Below are positions 17,407 to 24,946 of a DNA stretch of 64,000 bases, piece after piece. The notes beneath the pieces are model-generated. The model was given only the letters and a program-made list of their open reading frames with translations. It ran no database searches and was not told the origin of the DNA. The stretch is from Bdellovibrio bacteriovorus HD100 (GTDB taxonomy: Bacteria > Bdellovibrionota > Bdellovibrionia > Bdellovibrionales > Bdellovibrionaceae): contig NC_005363.1 in assembly GCF_000196175.1 (NCBI RefSeq), forward strand, positions 3,472,001-3,536,000. The letters run 5' to 3'. The first letter of the stretch is position 1. The number at the start of each line of letters is the position of its first letter. Both the position numbers and the translations under genes were made by a program.

Positions 17407-18033
17407 ATGATTAAAATCTACGGATCCCCGATGTCCAGCGCCGGCCGCTGCTACTGGATGCTTGAAGAACTGGGCCTGCCTTATGAGCAGATGCCAATGA
17501 ATATGCGTGAAAAGCAGCATAAATCCCCGGACTATCTGAAAATCAACCCGAACGGAAAAATCCCGGCAATCATTGATGGCGAATACATCCTGTGGGAATC
17601 CATGGCTATCACCAACTATCTGGCCAAAAAACACAACAGCCCCCTGGCTCCGCAGAATCTGGAAGAAGAAGGCCACATCATGCAGTGGAGCTTCTGGGCC
17701 CTGGTGGATTTGCAAACTCCTGCGGTGAACTGGCTGATTCAGGCGCTGTTCGTCCCGGACGAGTTCAAGAATCCCAAAGTCATCGAAGACGCCAAAAAGG
17801 TTCTGCCGAACTATCTGAACACTCTGGAAGCGGGCCTTAAAGGCAAGACTTACCTTGTTGGAAACCGCTTCACCGTGGCGGATCTGAATGTAGCTTCTGT
17901 AGTGGGTTTGCTGTACGCCCTGAAGTTCGACATGTCCCCTTATCCGGAAATCAACAAGTGGATGGGACTTTGTACCAGCCGTCCAGCGGCCCAGAAGCTG
18001 GATAAAATGCGCGCGACCGCCCAGGCTCACTAG
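17407..18033 (+). CDS. Glutathione S-transferase family protein
   Basis: 208 residues with an AAGGAG ribosome-binding site. The N-terminal thioredoxin-like domain reads MIKIYGSPMSSAGRCYWMLEELGLPYE, with Ser residues at the usual catalytic position. It then has NPNGKIPAIIDGEYILWESMAITNYLA, which contains the cis-Pro and the Glu-Ser pair that bind glutathione. The C-terminal helical domain contains GNRFTVADLNVASVVG, the N-capping box. It may detoxify electrophiles or lipid peroxides. It lies 12 bases after the ABC permease and could be the last gene of that operon. Confidence 0.9.
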   Translation: MIKIYGSPMSSAGRCYWMLEELGLPYEQMPMNMREKQHKSPDYLKINPNGKIPAIIDGEYILWESMAITNYLAKKHNSPLAPQNLEEEGHIMQWSFWALVDLQTPAVNWLIQALFVPDEFKNPKVIEDAKKVLPNYLNTLEAGLKGKTYLVGNRFTVADLNVASVVGLLYALKFDMSPYPEINKWMGLCTSRPAAQKLDKMRATAQAH

Positions 18034-18057
18034 AAATCCCGAAGACAAAAACGGGAC

Positions 18058-18124
18058 GCCTCTTTGAAATGCATTTTTCTTAGAGGCTCCATCAATTTAA
18101 TTAATTTGTCTGGTGGCCTCTTTT
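18058..18124 (+). terminator. Terminator-like hairpin with a competing upstream segment
   Basis: AGAGGC at 18082-18087 pairs with GCCTCT at 18116-18121 (with CCA/TGG extending the stem) and is followed by TTTT, giving a plausible terminator after the glutathione transferase gene. GCCTCT also occurs at 18058-18063 and could pair with the same AGAGGC, giving a mutually exclusive structure, as in attenuators. The stem is only 6 bp plus an extension, and the loop is AT-rich. Confidence 0.4.
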
Positions 18125-18157
18125 CGCCGATCTTAAAGATCACCAAAGGAGGTCACT

Positions 18158-18724
18158 ATGGCATTGCATGAAAACCGCACCGTACAAACTAAAAACGGCG
18201 ATTCCATCATTTTGAGGCCTGCTTTGGTCACAGAGGCCGAAGATCTTCTGAATGCTTTCAAAGAGATCCTGCCGACCTCTCCCTATATACTGAGCACAGT
18301 TGAATCGGCGGCGACAAAGACCGTGGAAACCCAAGTGAAGTGGATCACCGCAGCCAATGAGGATCCCCGCAGCGCTTTGATCATCGCTGAACATCAAGGC
18401 CGCATCGTGGGCATTACCAACATGGCCGCCTTCAAGGACAGCAAACGTTCGCACCGTGCGGGACTTGGCATGTCTGTTCATCATGACTATCGGGGGCGGG
18501 GCTTGGGCGAAGCGCTTTTGCGCCGCCTGATTGAGGTTGCACAAACCCTTGAAGGTCTGCGCTTTCTGGAACTGAACGTGATGAGCGCCAACAAGGTGGC
18601 TCACCGTCTTTATCTTAAGTTGGGATTTAAACAGATCGGATATCAGGAACTGGCCTATCGCCAGCCCGATGGAACATTTACGGATGATATCTGTATGTGT
18701 CTGGATTTAACAGCTCGCCCTTAA
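18158..18724 (+). CDS. GNAT-family N-acetyltransferase
   Basis: 188 residues with an AAAGGAGG ribosome-binding site. It reads like RimI/RimJ- or phosphinothricin-type GNATs: SIILRPALVTEAEDLLNAFKEI, ALIIAEHQGRIVGITNMAAF, then the acetyl-CoA loop LGMSVHHDYRGRGLGEALL (R-G-R-G-L-G), and NKVAHRLYLKLGFKQIGY near the end. The substrate is unknown. The terminator stem at 18713-18735 overlaps its last codons. Confidence 0.9.
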   Translation: MALHENRTVQTKNGDSIILRPALVTEAEDLLNAFKEILPTSPYILSTVESAATKTVETQVKWITAANEDPRSALIIAEHQGRIVGITNMAAFKDSKRSHRAGLGMSVHHDYRGRGLGEALLRRLIEVAQTLEGLRFLELNVMSANKVAHRLYLKLGFKQIGYQELAYRQPDGTFTDDICMCLDLTARP

Positions 18725-18740
18725 CCAGGGCGAGCTTCTC
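18713..18740 (+). terminator. Terminator overlapping the end of the GNAT gene
   Basis: GCTCGCCCT (18713-18721) pairs with AGGGCGAGC (18727-18735) and is followed by TTCTC. The left arm is the last codons of the acetyltransferase gene. The same 9-bp stem recurs at 23086-23108. Confidence 0.7.
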
Positions 18741-18744
18741 AAGG

Positions 18745-19434
18745 CTATTTCACTGAATAGGTTTTTACGCGGCTTTTTACACCCGTGTGGCTTTGCAGGC
18801 TGGCATTCACCAAAACCAAAGTGCTTTGCACCAGCTTGGCTTCCCGAACGCGGCCCCCTACCACAATCACTTTTCCCTGAACCGAATCAAGACCTTCGAC
18901 TTCAGCAAAGCCGCACAGAACCACCAGGCCCTGAACATTGCGGGCTTCGACGATTTTGGAATCCGCCGATGCAGCTCTTAGTACAACTGTACTATGCACA
19001 CCACTGAGCTTTGCCACCTGGTCGACACTATAGTCGGCTTTGCCATGCACCACTTTGATCTCTTGGTCTGAAACAAAGCCCTGGGTTTTACCCTCATTCG
19101 AGCACATCGCGACAGCTTTGGCGACTTCGTCGTCTTTGACGTCTTTACAGCCGCCATCGTCTTCGGCGTCAACGTCTGCCGTTTCGCCTCCGCCCTCTTT
19201 ACCCGGCTCTTTCACAGGATCTTTCACCGGATCCTTTACAGGAGCGGCAGGCTCTTCCTCATCAGGCAGGTCCACCACGACATCGGGCTGATCGACAATC
19301 TCAACCTGATCCAGAGACAAAGAGTTTTCTTCAATAGCAATTCCATTTGTACCAATCTTAGAACAGTTTTGAAATGCCACCATCAAGACGGTCGCACCTG
19401 CAAGTATCCCCAGCTTCAACATCAGTGATTTCAT
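18745..19434 (-). CDS. Lipoprotein with acidic linker and repetitive beta-rich C-terminus
   Basis: 229 residues from the ATG at 19434, which has a strong GGAGGGG ribosome-binding site; the longer frame upstream is rejected. The N-terminus is a lipoprotein signal with the lipobox around AFQNC. Residues about 50-95 form an Asp/Glu/Pro linker with near-repeats of VKDP/VKEP. A small Cys-containing region follows (DDGGCKDVKDDEVAKAVAMC). The C-terminal 110 residues are short valine-rich strands (VVLRAAS, LVVLCGFAEVEGLDSVQGKVIVVGG) that look like a beta-solenoid. The family is unknown. It is divergent from the Glt-like operon, separated by about 350 bases. Confidence 0.7.
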   Translation of the reverse strand: MKSLMLKLGILAGATVLMVAFQNCSKIGTNGIAIEENSLSLDQVEIVDQPDVVVDLPDEEEPAAPVKDPVKDPVKEPGKEGGGETADVDAEDDGGCKDVKDDEVAKAVAMCSNEGKTQGFVSDQEIKVVHGKADYSVDQVAKLSGVHSTVVLRAASADSKIVEARNVQGLVVLCGFAEVEGLDSVQGKVIVVGGRVREAKLVQSTLVLVNASLQSHTGVKSRVKTYSVK

Positions 19435-19792
19435 TTCCCCTCCATCACCTGTTAAGAATGCATATGCAAGATCGGTGCATTCCTCGATTTTCTGAATACT
19501 GCAACCTGCGATGGCTGAAGCGTCTAAATTCTGATTTTGCATATAAGTTCAACGTCTTAATTACCCTGAATGAGGCATGGAAATTACTGACCTGTAATTT
19601 TCGGAGGTCGCCTCTTGTGTCCTCTGGGCAGAGCCTCGGGGTTAATTTTCAGAAGAGAAATTGCCGCACTTCAGACGAAGCCCCACTGTAAATCTTCTGA
19701 GCATCTTCACCTGCGAAAATGGTCTAACTTCACTGCCATAATGACATTAAAACTTGGCAGTGATTTCTTTGATTGTTGAAATGTCATTAAAC
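19435..19792. promoter_or_regulatory. Divergent intergenic region between the lipoprotein and the Glt-like operon
   Basis: No convincing gene is seen in these roughly 350 bases. Near the plus-strand operon there is a nested dyad: CTGCCA (19733-19738) pairs with TGGCAG (19755-19760), and between them lies the palindrome TAATGACATTA (19739-19749). A variant of its core (ATGTCATTAA) recurs at 19781-19790, immediately before the start codon. A 7-bp inverted repeat, GAATGCA...TGCATTC, lies near 19455-19482 on the lipoprotein side. These could be operators; no clear -35/-10 pair was assigned. Confidence 0.4.
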
Positions 19793-20590
19793 ATGAAATC
19801 AATTTTGCTCATCTTCACCGTTTTATTCGCAAGCACTTTCAGTCGTGCTCAATCTGAAATTTCCCCGGCCGATTCCGGCACCGAGCAAGGAGAAATCGAC
19901 TTCGTCGAACGTCTTCTGGAAAATGACACCAATGTCTTCAAAGAGCCGCCAAAAAGTTTCGGGGGCTCCAGCGCCAAGCCACAGGCGGCGGAATATACAA
20001 CCTTGAATTCACAATCAATTCATTCTGATCTGGCGGTCATTCAAAAAAACTACATGCCCAAAACAGGACGTGTGCAGCTGAGCGGCGGCTTCACGCTGCT
20101 GCCATCGGATGTCTTCTTCCGCACCTTTGGACTTAACACCAAAGCCAGCTACCACTTCAACGAAACCTGGGGTTTGGAAGCCTTTGCCTATGTCTTCACC
20201 TCCTCTTCGCGCAGTGAAGTTGATTCACTGAACCAGGAGCAGGGGCTTGAAGTCAAAAGCCTGCTGTCGATGCAGAATTTTTATGGAGTGAATCTTTACT
20301 TTAACAGCATCTACGGCAAGACCGCCTGGATGGATTCCAAGATCATCCCTTTTGAAATCTACCAGACCGTAGGAATAGGAAAAGTTCGTACCGATGGCGG
20401 AGAGGACGCCACCAGCTTTCAGGTCGGACTGGGCGATCTCTTTTCTCTGGATCGTTCCCACGCATTGCGGGTGGACCTCACCTGGGCCTTTTATTCAGCG
20501 AAGAACTATGAGGGTGACGACCAGAATTCAAACTCTCTCTTTTTAACCCTTAGCTATGGGCTGTTCTGGCCGGAACCGGACTACCGATGA
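19793..20590 (+). CDS. Outer-membrane beta-barrel protein, Glt-like (GltA/GltB type)
   Basis: 265 residues from ATG 19793 (an alternative ATG lies at 19781), with a signal peptide (MKSILLIFTVLFASTFSRAQ). After an acidic, Ser-rich 70-residue lead, alternating strands begin at GRVQLSGGFTLLPSDVFFRTFGLNTKASYHFNETWGLEAFAY and continue to FLTLSYGLFW. This fits the small outer-membrane barrel family seen in myxobacterial gliding clusters (OMP_myx_plus-like). Its stop overlaps the ATG of the TPR gene by 4 bases. The Glt assignment rests mainly on the four-gene arrangement and is an inference. Confidence 0.65.
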   Translation: MKSILLIFTVLFASTFSRAQSEISPADSGTEQGEIDFVERLLENDTNVFKEPPKSFGGSSAKPQAAEYTTLNSQSIHSDLAVIQKNYMPKTGRVQLSGGFTLLPSDVFFRTFGLNTKASYHFNETWGLEAFAYVFTSSSRSEVDSLNQEQGLEVKSLLSMQNFYGVNLYFNSIYGKTAWMDSKIIPFEIYQTVGIGKVRTDGGEDATSFQVGLGDLFSLDRSHALRVDLTWAFYSAKNYEGDDQNSNSLFLTLSYGLFWPEPDYR

Positions 20591-22128
20591 AAAACACCTT
20601 TGCATTTCTTTTTCTCACCATGATGTTCCCCGTGACTGCGCTAGCCCAAAACGGCAACGCCATTTCAGCGGCCCAAAAAAGCTTTCGCGACGGGCAGTTT
20701 CGCAAATCGGCGGTTCAATTTTACAACCTGGCCTTTACCGAGAAAAATCTGAAGCCCCAGGAAAAGTCCGCCGCCCGGTACTATCTGGGTCTTTCTTTGA
20801 TGAAACTGAAGATGAACCAGGCCGCTGCGTTCCCCCTGATCATCACCACCCGAGAGTCCAGCGGAACCTTGGCGCAAAAAGCCCTGCAGAATCTGGTGGT
20901 GGTTTCTGACCGCCTTAATGATACGGGTCTTCTGGACTACACCATCCGAAAAGTGGATCCAAACAATCTGGGTGAAGTGGCTCGTGATCTGTATCTGAAT
21001 CGTCTGGCTCAGGCTCAGATGAACAAAGGTGAATTGGACCCGGCATTGGAGAATCTGGCTGCGGCTTTGCGTTTGCAACCGCACAACGAGGAATCCCTGT
21101 ACCTCCAGGGATTGATCCATCTGAAAAAGAATCAAGCCGAGCCTGCAATCGCAAGTCTTTCGACTTTACTGGACAGATATCAGTCCCGTCCCGCAACAGA
21201 TCCCAAGCGCGGCCTGGCATCCATCGCCCTGGCCCGGGCCCACTATCAAGGAAAGAACTTCAAAGAAGCCATCGATCTGTACCGGGAAATTCCCAAGGAC
21301 CACCCGGCATACCGTGACTCGCAGATTGAACTGACCTGGTCCCTTTTCCGGTCAGCCCAGTTCCGCAGCGCCATGAGCACCATTCAGACACTGCACACAC
21401 CATACTATGAAAACTTTTATGATCCCGAGTCCCTGATTCTTCGGGCCATCATTCTGCTTTTTGTGTGTCAGAACGATGAGGCCGACAAGTCCCTGCAAAA
21501 CTTCACACGAAACTACACTCAGGCTTATTCGCAGATCGCCCAATACAACAAAGCCGCCCGCACCGCTGAGTCCAACTACAAACAGATCGATGCGGCCCGC
21601 AGACACCTCAATATCATAAAGAAAGGCGCTGCCGGAAACTACAGCGGAGAGATTCCCTTCTTTGTGGTTCGCACCCTGATGGATCGCGGGGCCCTGAAAA
21701 ATAAAATCACCTATCTGAAGGAAATTGAGGAAGAAATCAAGCGGGCGGAATCCCTGCGCCAGCCCTCGGAAAAAGGCTTAAGAACTTACATCCAAAAAAT
21801 TCTTCTGAAACGACAGGCCAATGCCCAGCGCGAGGCTGGACAGTTGTTGGCGAACAGCCTGCGCGCCACGGAAGAAGAGCTCTCGGTCCTTTCCGGAGAT
21901 CTGAACCTGCTGCGCTATGAAGTTCTGAACGGCAAGAAGAAACAGGCCCGCAGTGAATACATCAAAAAGATCAACAACGGCGAAGCCCACAGCCGCATCG
22001 ACCATGACAACAGCCGCAACTTTTACATCTCCAACGGAAATCGCTATTGGCCATTCGAAGGCGAATACTGGCGGGATGAAATCGGCAACTATCAGTACCT
22101 GGGAGTAAACACCTGTGAAACGGAATAA
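20587..22128 (+). CDS. Exported TPR protein, GltC-like
   Basis: 513 residues with a signal peptide (MKNTFAFLFLTMMFPVTALAQ) and at least five tetratricopeptide-like helical pairs, for example FRDGQFRKSAVQFYNLAF, AQMNKGELDPALENLAAALRLQPHN, GLIHLKKNQAEPAIASLSTLL and ARAHYQGKNFKEAIDLYREIP. The C-terminal 150 residues are charged and helical and end in a Trp/Tyr-rich stretch. TPR scaffolds of this kind sit between the outer-membrane barrels in the myxobacterial Glt complex (GltC). It overlaps the barrel gene by 4 bases upstream and the small gene by 14 bases downstream, so tight co-translation is expected. Confidence 0.75.
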   Translation: MKNTFAFLFLTMMFPVTALAQNGNAISAAQKSFRDGQFRKSAVQFYNLAFTEKNLKPQEKSAARYYLGLSLMKLKMNQAAAFPLIITTRESSGTLAQKALQNLVVVSDRLNDTGLLDYTIRKVDPNNLGEVARDLYLNRLAQAQMNKGELDPALENLAAALRLQPHNEESLYLQGLIHLKKNQAEPAIASLSTLLDRYQSRPATDPKRGLASIALARAHYQGKNFKEAIDLYREIPKDHPAYRDSQIELTWSLFRSAQFRSAMSTIQTLHTPYYENFYDPESLILRAIILLFVCQNDEADKSLQNFTRNYTQAYSQIAQYNKAARTAESNYKQIDAARRHLNIIKKGAAGNYSGEIPFFVVRTLMDRGALKNKITYLKEIEEEIKRAESLRQPSEKGLRTYIQKILLKRQANAQREAGQLLANSLRATEEELSVLSGDLNLLRYEVLNGKKKQARSEYIKKINNGEAHSRIDHDNSRNFYISNGNRYWPFEGEYWRDEIGNYQYLGVNTCETE

Positions 22129-22378
22129 ACTGCTCATCGCCCTGCTATGCCTTCTGGTGCAAACCGCTGAAGCCCAACAAAGCCAGGCAAAAAAAGGTCC
22201 CAAAAAGAAGGTCGTCAAGATGCAGTTTGATGACGAGCTGGTCAAGGGCGGCATCGCTTTGCCCGACATGTCCAGCATCAACTCAAAGAAGGACTTTAAC
22301 TTCAAACGTCTGATCCGCGTGCGGGAAAACTTTGTGCCGGAAATGGAGAACGGAATCAATGACTTCAAAGGCAATTAA
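22115..22378 (+). CDS. Small exported protein, CglF-like (tentative)
   Basis: 87 residues with a GTG start inside the end of the TPR gene. A signal peptide ends near TAEAQ. A basic stretch (KKGPKKKVVK) leads to MQFDDELVKGGIALP, then KKDFNFKRLIRVRENFVPEM. This short conserved-looking module (QFDDE..xG...P......FN(F/Y)..LI..RE.F.PE) is what I associate with the small myxobacterial gliding protein CglF and with tails of Glt proteins; that is recollection and was not checked by alignment. Its overlap with both neighbours supports a role in the same complex. Confidence 0.55.
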   Translation: MKRNKLLIALLCLLVQTAEAQQSQAKKGPKKKVVKMQFDDELVKGGIALPDMSSINSKKDFNFKRLIRVRENFVPEMENGINDFKGN

Positions 22379-23078
22379 ACTTCTAAGTCTGCTGTTCTGT
22401 TTGCTCTTGCTGGGCCGCTCTCTTGAAGCTGCAACCATCGAGTTCAGTGAAGAGGAACTTCCTTCCGAATCCGTGGTGCCGGTACTGGACAGCCCCTTGG
22501 CCGTTAAAAACAAACTGGTGAAACCCAAGGGACGCCTGGAACTCGGTGTGAATGCCGGCTACATCATTGATGAAATGTTTTTCAATAACGTCCTGTGGGG
22601 AACGTCGGTCTTTTACCACAGTTCAGACTACAAAGCCTGGGGGATCAAATACCTGGGGCGGATGACAGGCTTAAGCACTTATTCTGAACAGTTTGAGGGA
22701 ACATCGCAGGGGCTTGATTTTAACAAAGCCCCCGCTCCGGGCGCCATGCTTCTGGGCAGCTACCGTTGGACTTTCCTGTACGGAAAATTGAGCTTTTCCA
22801 AGGATCTGGTTTTACCAACCCAATTCAGCCTGGAATTTGACCTGGGTGTGCAGCAATCCGGTCAGCAGAATCTGCCACTAACGGCAGCGGCGATCAGTCA
22901 TCGCCTTTATATGAAAAGACAGTTTGCACTGGCAGCCACCTACCGGTTGTTGTTGTACCAGATGCTGGATCCGGTTTCCGCTGACATTGGCACAGGCACC
23001 ACCCCGTCTGAATCTGACTTTTCTAAAAAGATTCAAATCAGTCAGGGCCTGGAGCTGGGCCTGTCCTATTTGTTCTAA
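22359..23078 (+). CDS. Outer-membrane beta-barrel protein, second Glt-like barrel
   Basis: 239 residues from ATG 22359 (GGAGA upstream, inside the preceding gene), signal peptide ending LLLGRSLEAA. The mature part opens with an acidic lead, then KGRLELGVNAGYIIDEMFFNN, and ends SQGLELGLSYLF with a terminal Phe, consistent with an 8- to 10-strand barrel. It is the last gene of the four-gene operon and shares the size and layout of the first barrel. A terminator follows at 23086-23112. Confidence 0.65.
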   Translation: MTSKAIKLLSLLFCLLLLGRSLEAATIEFSEEELPSESVVPVLDSPLAVKNKLVKPKGRLELGVNAGYIIDEMFFNNVLWGTSVFYHSSDYKAWGIKYLGRMTGLSTYSEQFEGTSQGLDFNKAPAPGAMLLGSYRWTFLYGKLSFSKDLVLPTQFSLEFDLGVQQSGQQNLPLTAAAISHRLYMKRQFALAATYRLLLYQMLDPVSADIGTGTTPSESDFSKKIQISQGLELGLSYLF

Positions 23079-23085
23079 GGCCTCT

Positions 23086-23112
23086 GCTCGCCCTAGCCCA
23101 GGGCGAGCTTTT
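23086..23112 (+). terminator. Terminator of the Glt-like operon
   Basis: GCTCGCCCT (23086-23094) pairs with AGGGCGAGC (23100-23108) and is followed by TTTTC. It overlaps the last codons of the convergent M3 peptidase gene. The stem is identical to the one at 18713-18735. Confidence 0.8.
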
Positions 23113-24886
23113 CAAACTCTTCGATTTTACGGTTGATCACCGCAATGGATTTTCGCCAGAACTCGGGACGACGGATGTCTTCACCCAGGTGTTTTTGCAC
23201 CAGATCTTCCGCAGTCATGCGGCCCGTGTCGCGCAGGATGTTGATGTAAGTCTGCATAAAGTCCTTACCCAGCTCTTCACGACGGGCATAAACACTGATG
23301 CTGAAAAGATATCCGAAGGTGTACGGATAGTTATAGAAACTGATTCCGGACATCGAAAAATGCAGCTTGGTTGCCCAATACATTTTATCATTTTCGCTCA
23401 AGGTACTGCCATACCACTTGCTCCAGGCGTCGTCGGTCAGCTTGCTCAGTTCATCGGCGCTGACCGTGCGTTTTTCGCGCATCTCATAGAAGCTTTTTTC
23501 AAAGTCATAACGAGCCGGAATGTTCAGCAGGAAGGCGGTGGCACGATCCATCTCACCCCAGGCAAATTCAATCTTTTCTTCACGGGTCTTTGCATTGGTC
23601 AAAAGCACGTCATGCAAAAGGGTTTCCGAGAAAATGCTGGCGGTTTCTGCCAAAGTCATTGGATAACCACACTCGGCAATGGGCATATCACGCATCACCC
23701 ACGAATGATAAGCATGCCCCAGTTCGTGCGCTAAAGTGGATATGTCACTGTTAGAACCCATGTAGGTCATGAAAACACGCGGTTCACGTTTTTTGCGGAA
23801 GCCCGTGCAATAAGCACCGTTGCGCTTGTTCGGAAGAACACGCGCTTCAATCCAGTGTTTTTCCGCCATCATGTCCACGAACTGCGCCATTTCCGGCGAG
23901 GCCTGACCGAAGGCATCCTTGATCATCTTCAGGCCCTCTTCATAGCTGCGTTCGGCTTTTGAAGCTGAAATCGGGCTTTGTGCCAGCAAATCCCACGGGT
24001 CCAAGGCCTTTTTGCCCATCAGTTTTGCCATCGCCAGATTCGCACGGCGGGACATATCGACATTTTCATAACAAGCCGTCAGCATCGCATCCAGAGTTTC
24101 CTTGGTGATACGGCTGTAGAACAAGGACTGATCCAGATAGTGTGCAGGCTTCACCTGAGAGCGCTTTTTGATAACCTCATGGCGCCAGCCGGACAAAGCA
24201 TTCAAGATCGCAGAAGCTGTTTCTTTGTGGGTGGTCCAAGCCTCTTGAATGGAAGTCCAAGCCACATGGCGGGTTTCTTCATCCTGACTGCGGATCAAAG
24301 CTGAAGCTTTCGCCAAGCCCACAGTTTCAGTGCGGTCTTTGAACTTCATTTCACAGCGCATGGTGCCGCTAAGGTTACTGTAAAGCTCACCCCATGCATG
24401 CAGGCCGGGCATGGAAAGGGCCTGCAATAAAGTTTCCTCGTCATCGGAAAGCATGAACGGTTTTTGTGTGCGTTCCTGGCTCCAGTCAAATTTTGCAGGG
24501 GTCAGTTCCGGGTGGGAAAGAATCTTGTTCAGAGTTTCCTCTGAACAACGTTTCATAAAGTTATCCACCGGGATCAGGATCTGCCACATGCGGGAACTTA
24601 AAGCCATCACTTCAGACTTCTTGGCCTGCGCCTCGCTGAGAGTGCTATCGACAGACAGATGGCAATTCAGGAAGGTCGACATGTTACCCACCAGAACTTG
24701 AGTGGCTTCCACGTCGATCCAGATCTTTTGGATCTTCTCCACATCGTTATCGAACGGAGTCTTCAGGGATTTGACGTCCTTTTCCAGCTGATCGACCTTG
24801 GATTTCACCAGGTCAAATTCAGAAAGAAATTCAGGAGAGTTGTAAGACGGATATTCAGATTCTAGATTCCAAGCCATTTTTTCCAT
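23093..24886 (-). CDS. M3-family oligoendopeptidase
   Basis: 597 residues from MEKMAWNLESEYPS (24886; an ATG at 24877 is also possible). The zinc site is HELGHAYHSW with His387, Glu388 and His391, and the third ligand region MTLAETASIFSETLL follows, as in M3/PepF enzymes. The N-terminal half is the helical oligopeptidase lobe, and YTFGYLFSISVYAR near the C-terminus is typical of the M3B group. No signal peptide is seen, so it is probably cytoplasmic. It would cut short peptides from protein turnover or prey digestion. It is convergent with the Glt-like operon; their ends are 14 bases apart. Confidence 0.92.
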   Translation of the reverse strand: MEKMAWNLESEYPSYNSPEFLSEFDLVKSKVDQLEKDVKSLKTPFDNDVEKIQKIWIDVEATQVLVGNMSTFLNCHLSVDSTLSEAQAKKSEVMALSSRMWQILIPVDNFMKRCSEETLNKILSHPELTPAKFDWSQERTQKPFMLSDDEETLLQALSMPGLHAWGELYSNLSGTMRCEMKFKDRTETVGLAKASALIRSQDEETRHVAWTSIQEAWTTHKETASAILNALSGWRHEVIKKRSQVKPAHYLDQSLFYSRITKETLDAMLTACYENVDMSRRANLAMAKLMGKKALDPWDLLAQSPISASKAERSYEEGLKMIKDAFGQASPEMAQFVDMMAEKHWIEARVLPNKRNGAYCTGFRKKREPRVFMTYMGSNSDISTLAHELGHAYHSWVMRDMPIAECGYPMTLAETASIFSETLLHDVLLTNAKTREEKIEFAWGEMDRATAFLLNIPARYDFEKSFYEMREKRTVSADELSKLTDDAWSKWYGSTLSENDKMYWATKLHFSMSGISFYNYPYTFGYLFSISVYARREELGKDFMQTYINILRDTGRMTAEDLVQKHLGEDIRRPEFWRKSIAVINRKIEEFEKLALG

Positions 24887-24907
24887 GGGAAAGATCTTAC
24901 CGTATGG

Positions 24908-24942
24908 ACAGAAAAACAAAAAGGGCCTTTGGGGCCCTTTCT
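24908..24942 (-). terminator. Terminator after the phospholipase D gene
   Basis: On the minus strand the sequence reads AAAGGGCCCCAAAGGCCCTT, with GGGCC/GGCCC stems followed by TTTTTGTTTTTC. It lies directly downstream of the phospholipase D stop codon and separates that operon from the M3 peptidase gene. Confidence 0.85.
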
Positions 24943-24946
24943 GGTT

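Noticed and set aside
19200-19250. Tandem VKDP/VKEP-coding repeat in the lipoprotein gene
   Set aside because: It is a short in-frame coding repeat forming a linker, with no sign of a separate element.
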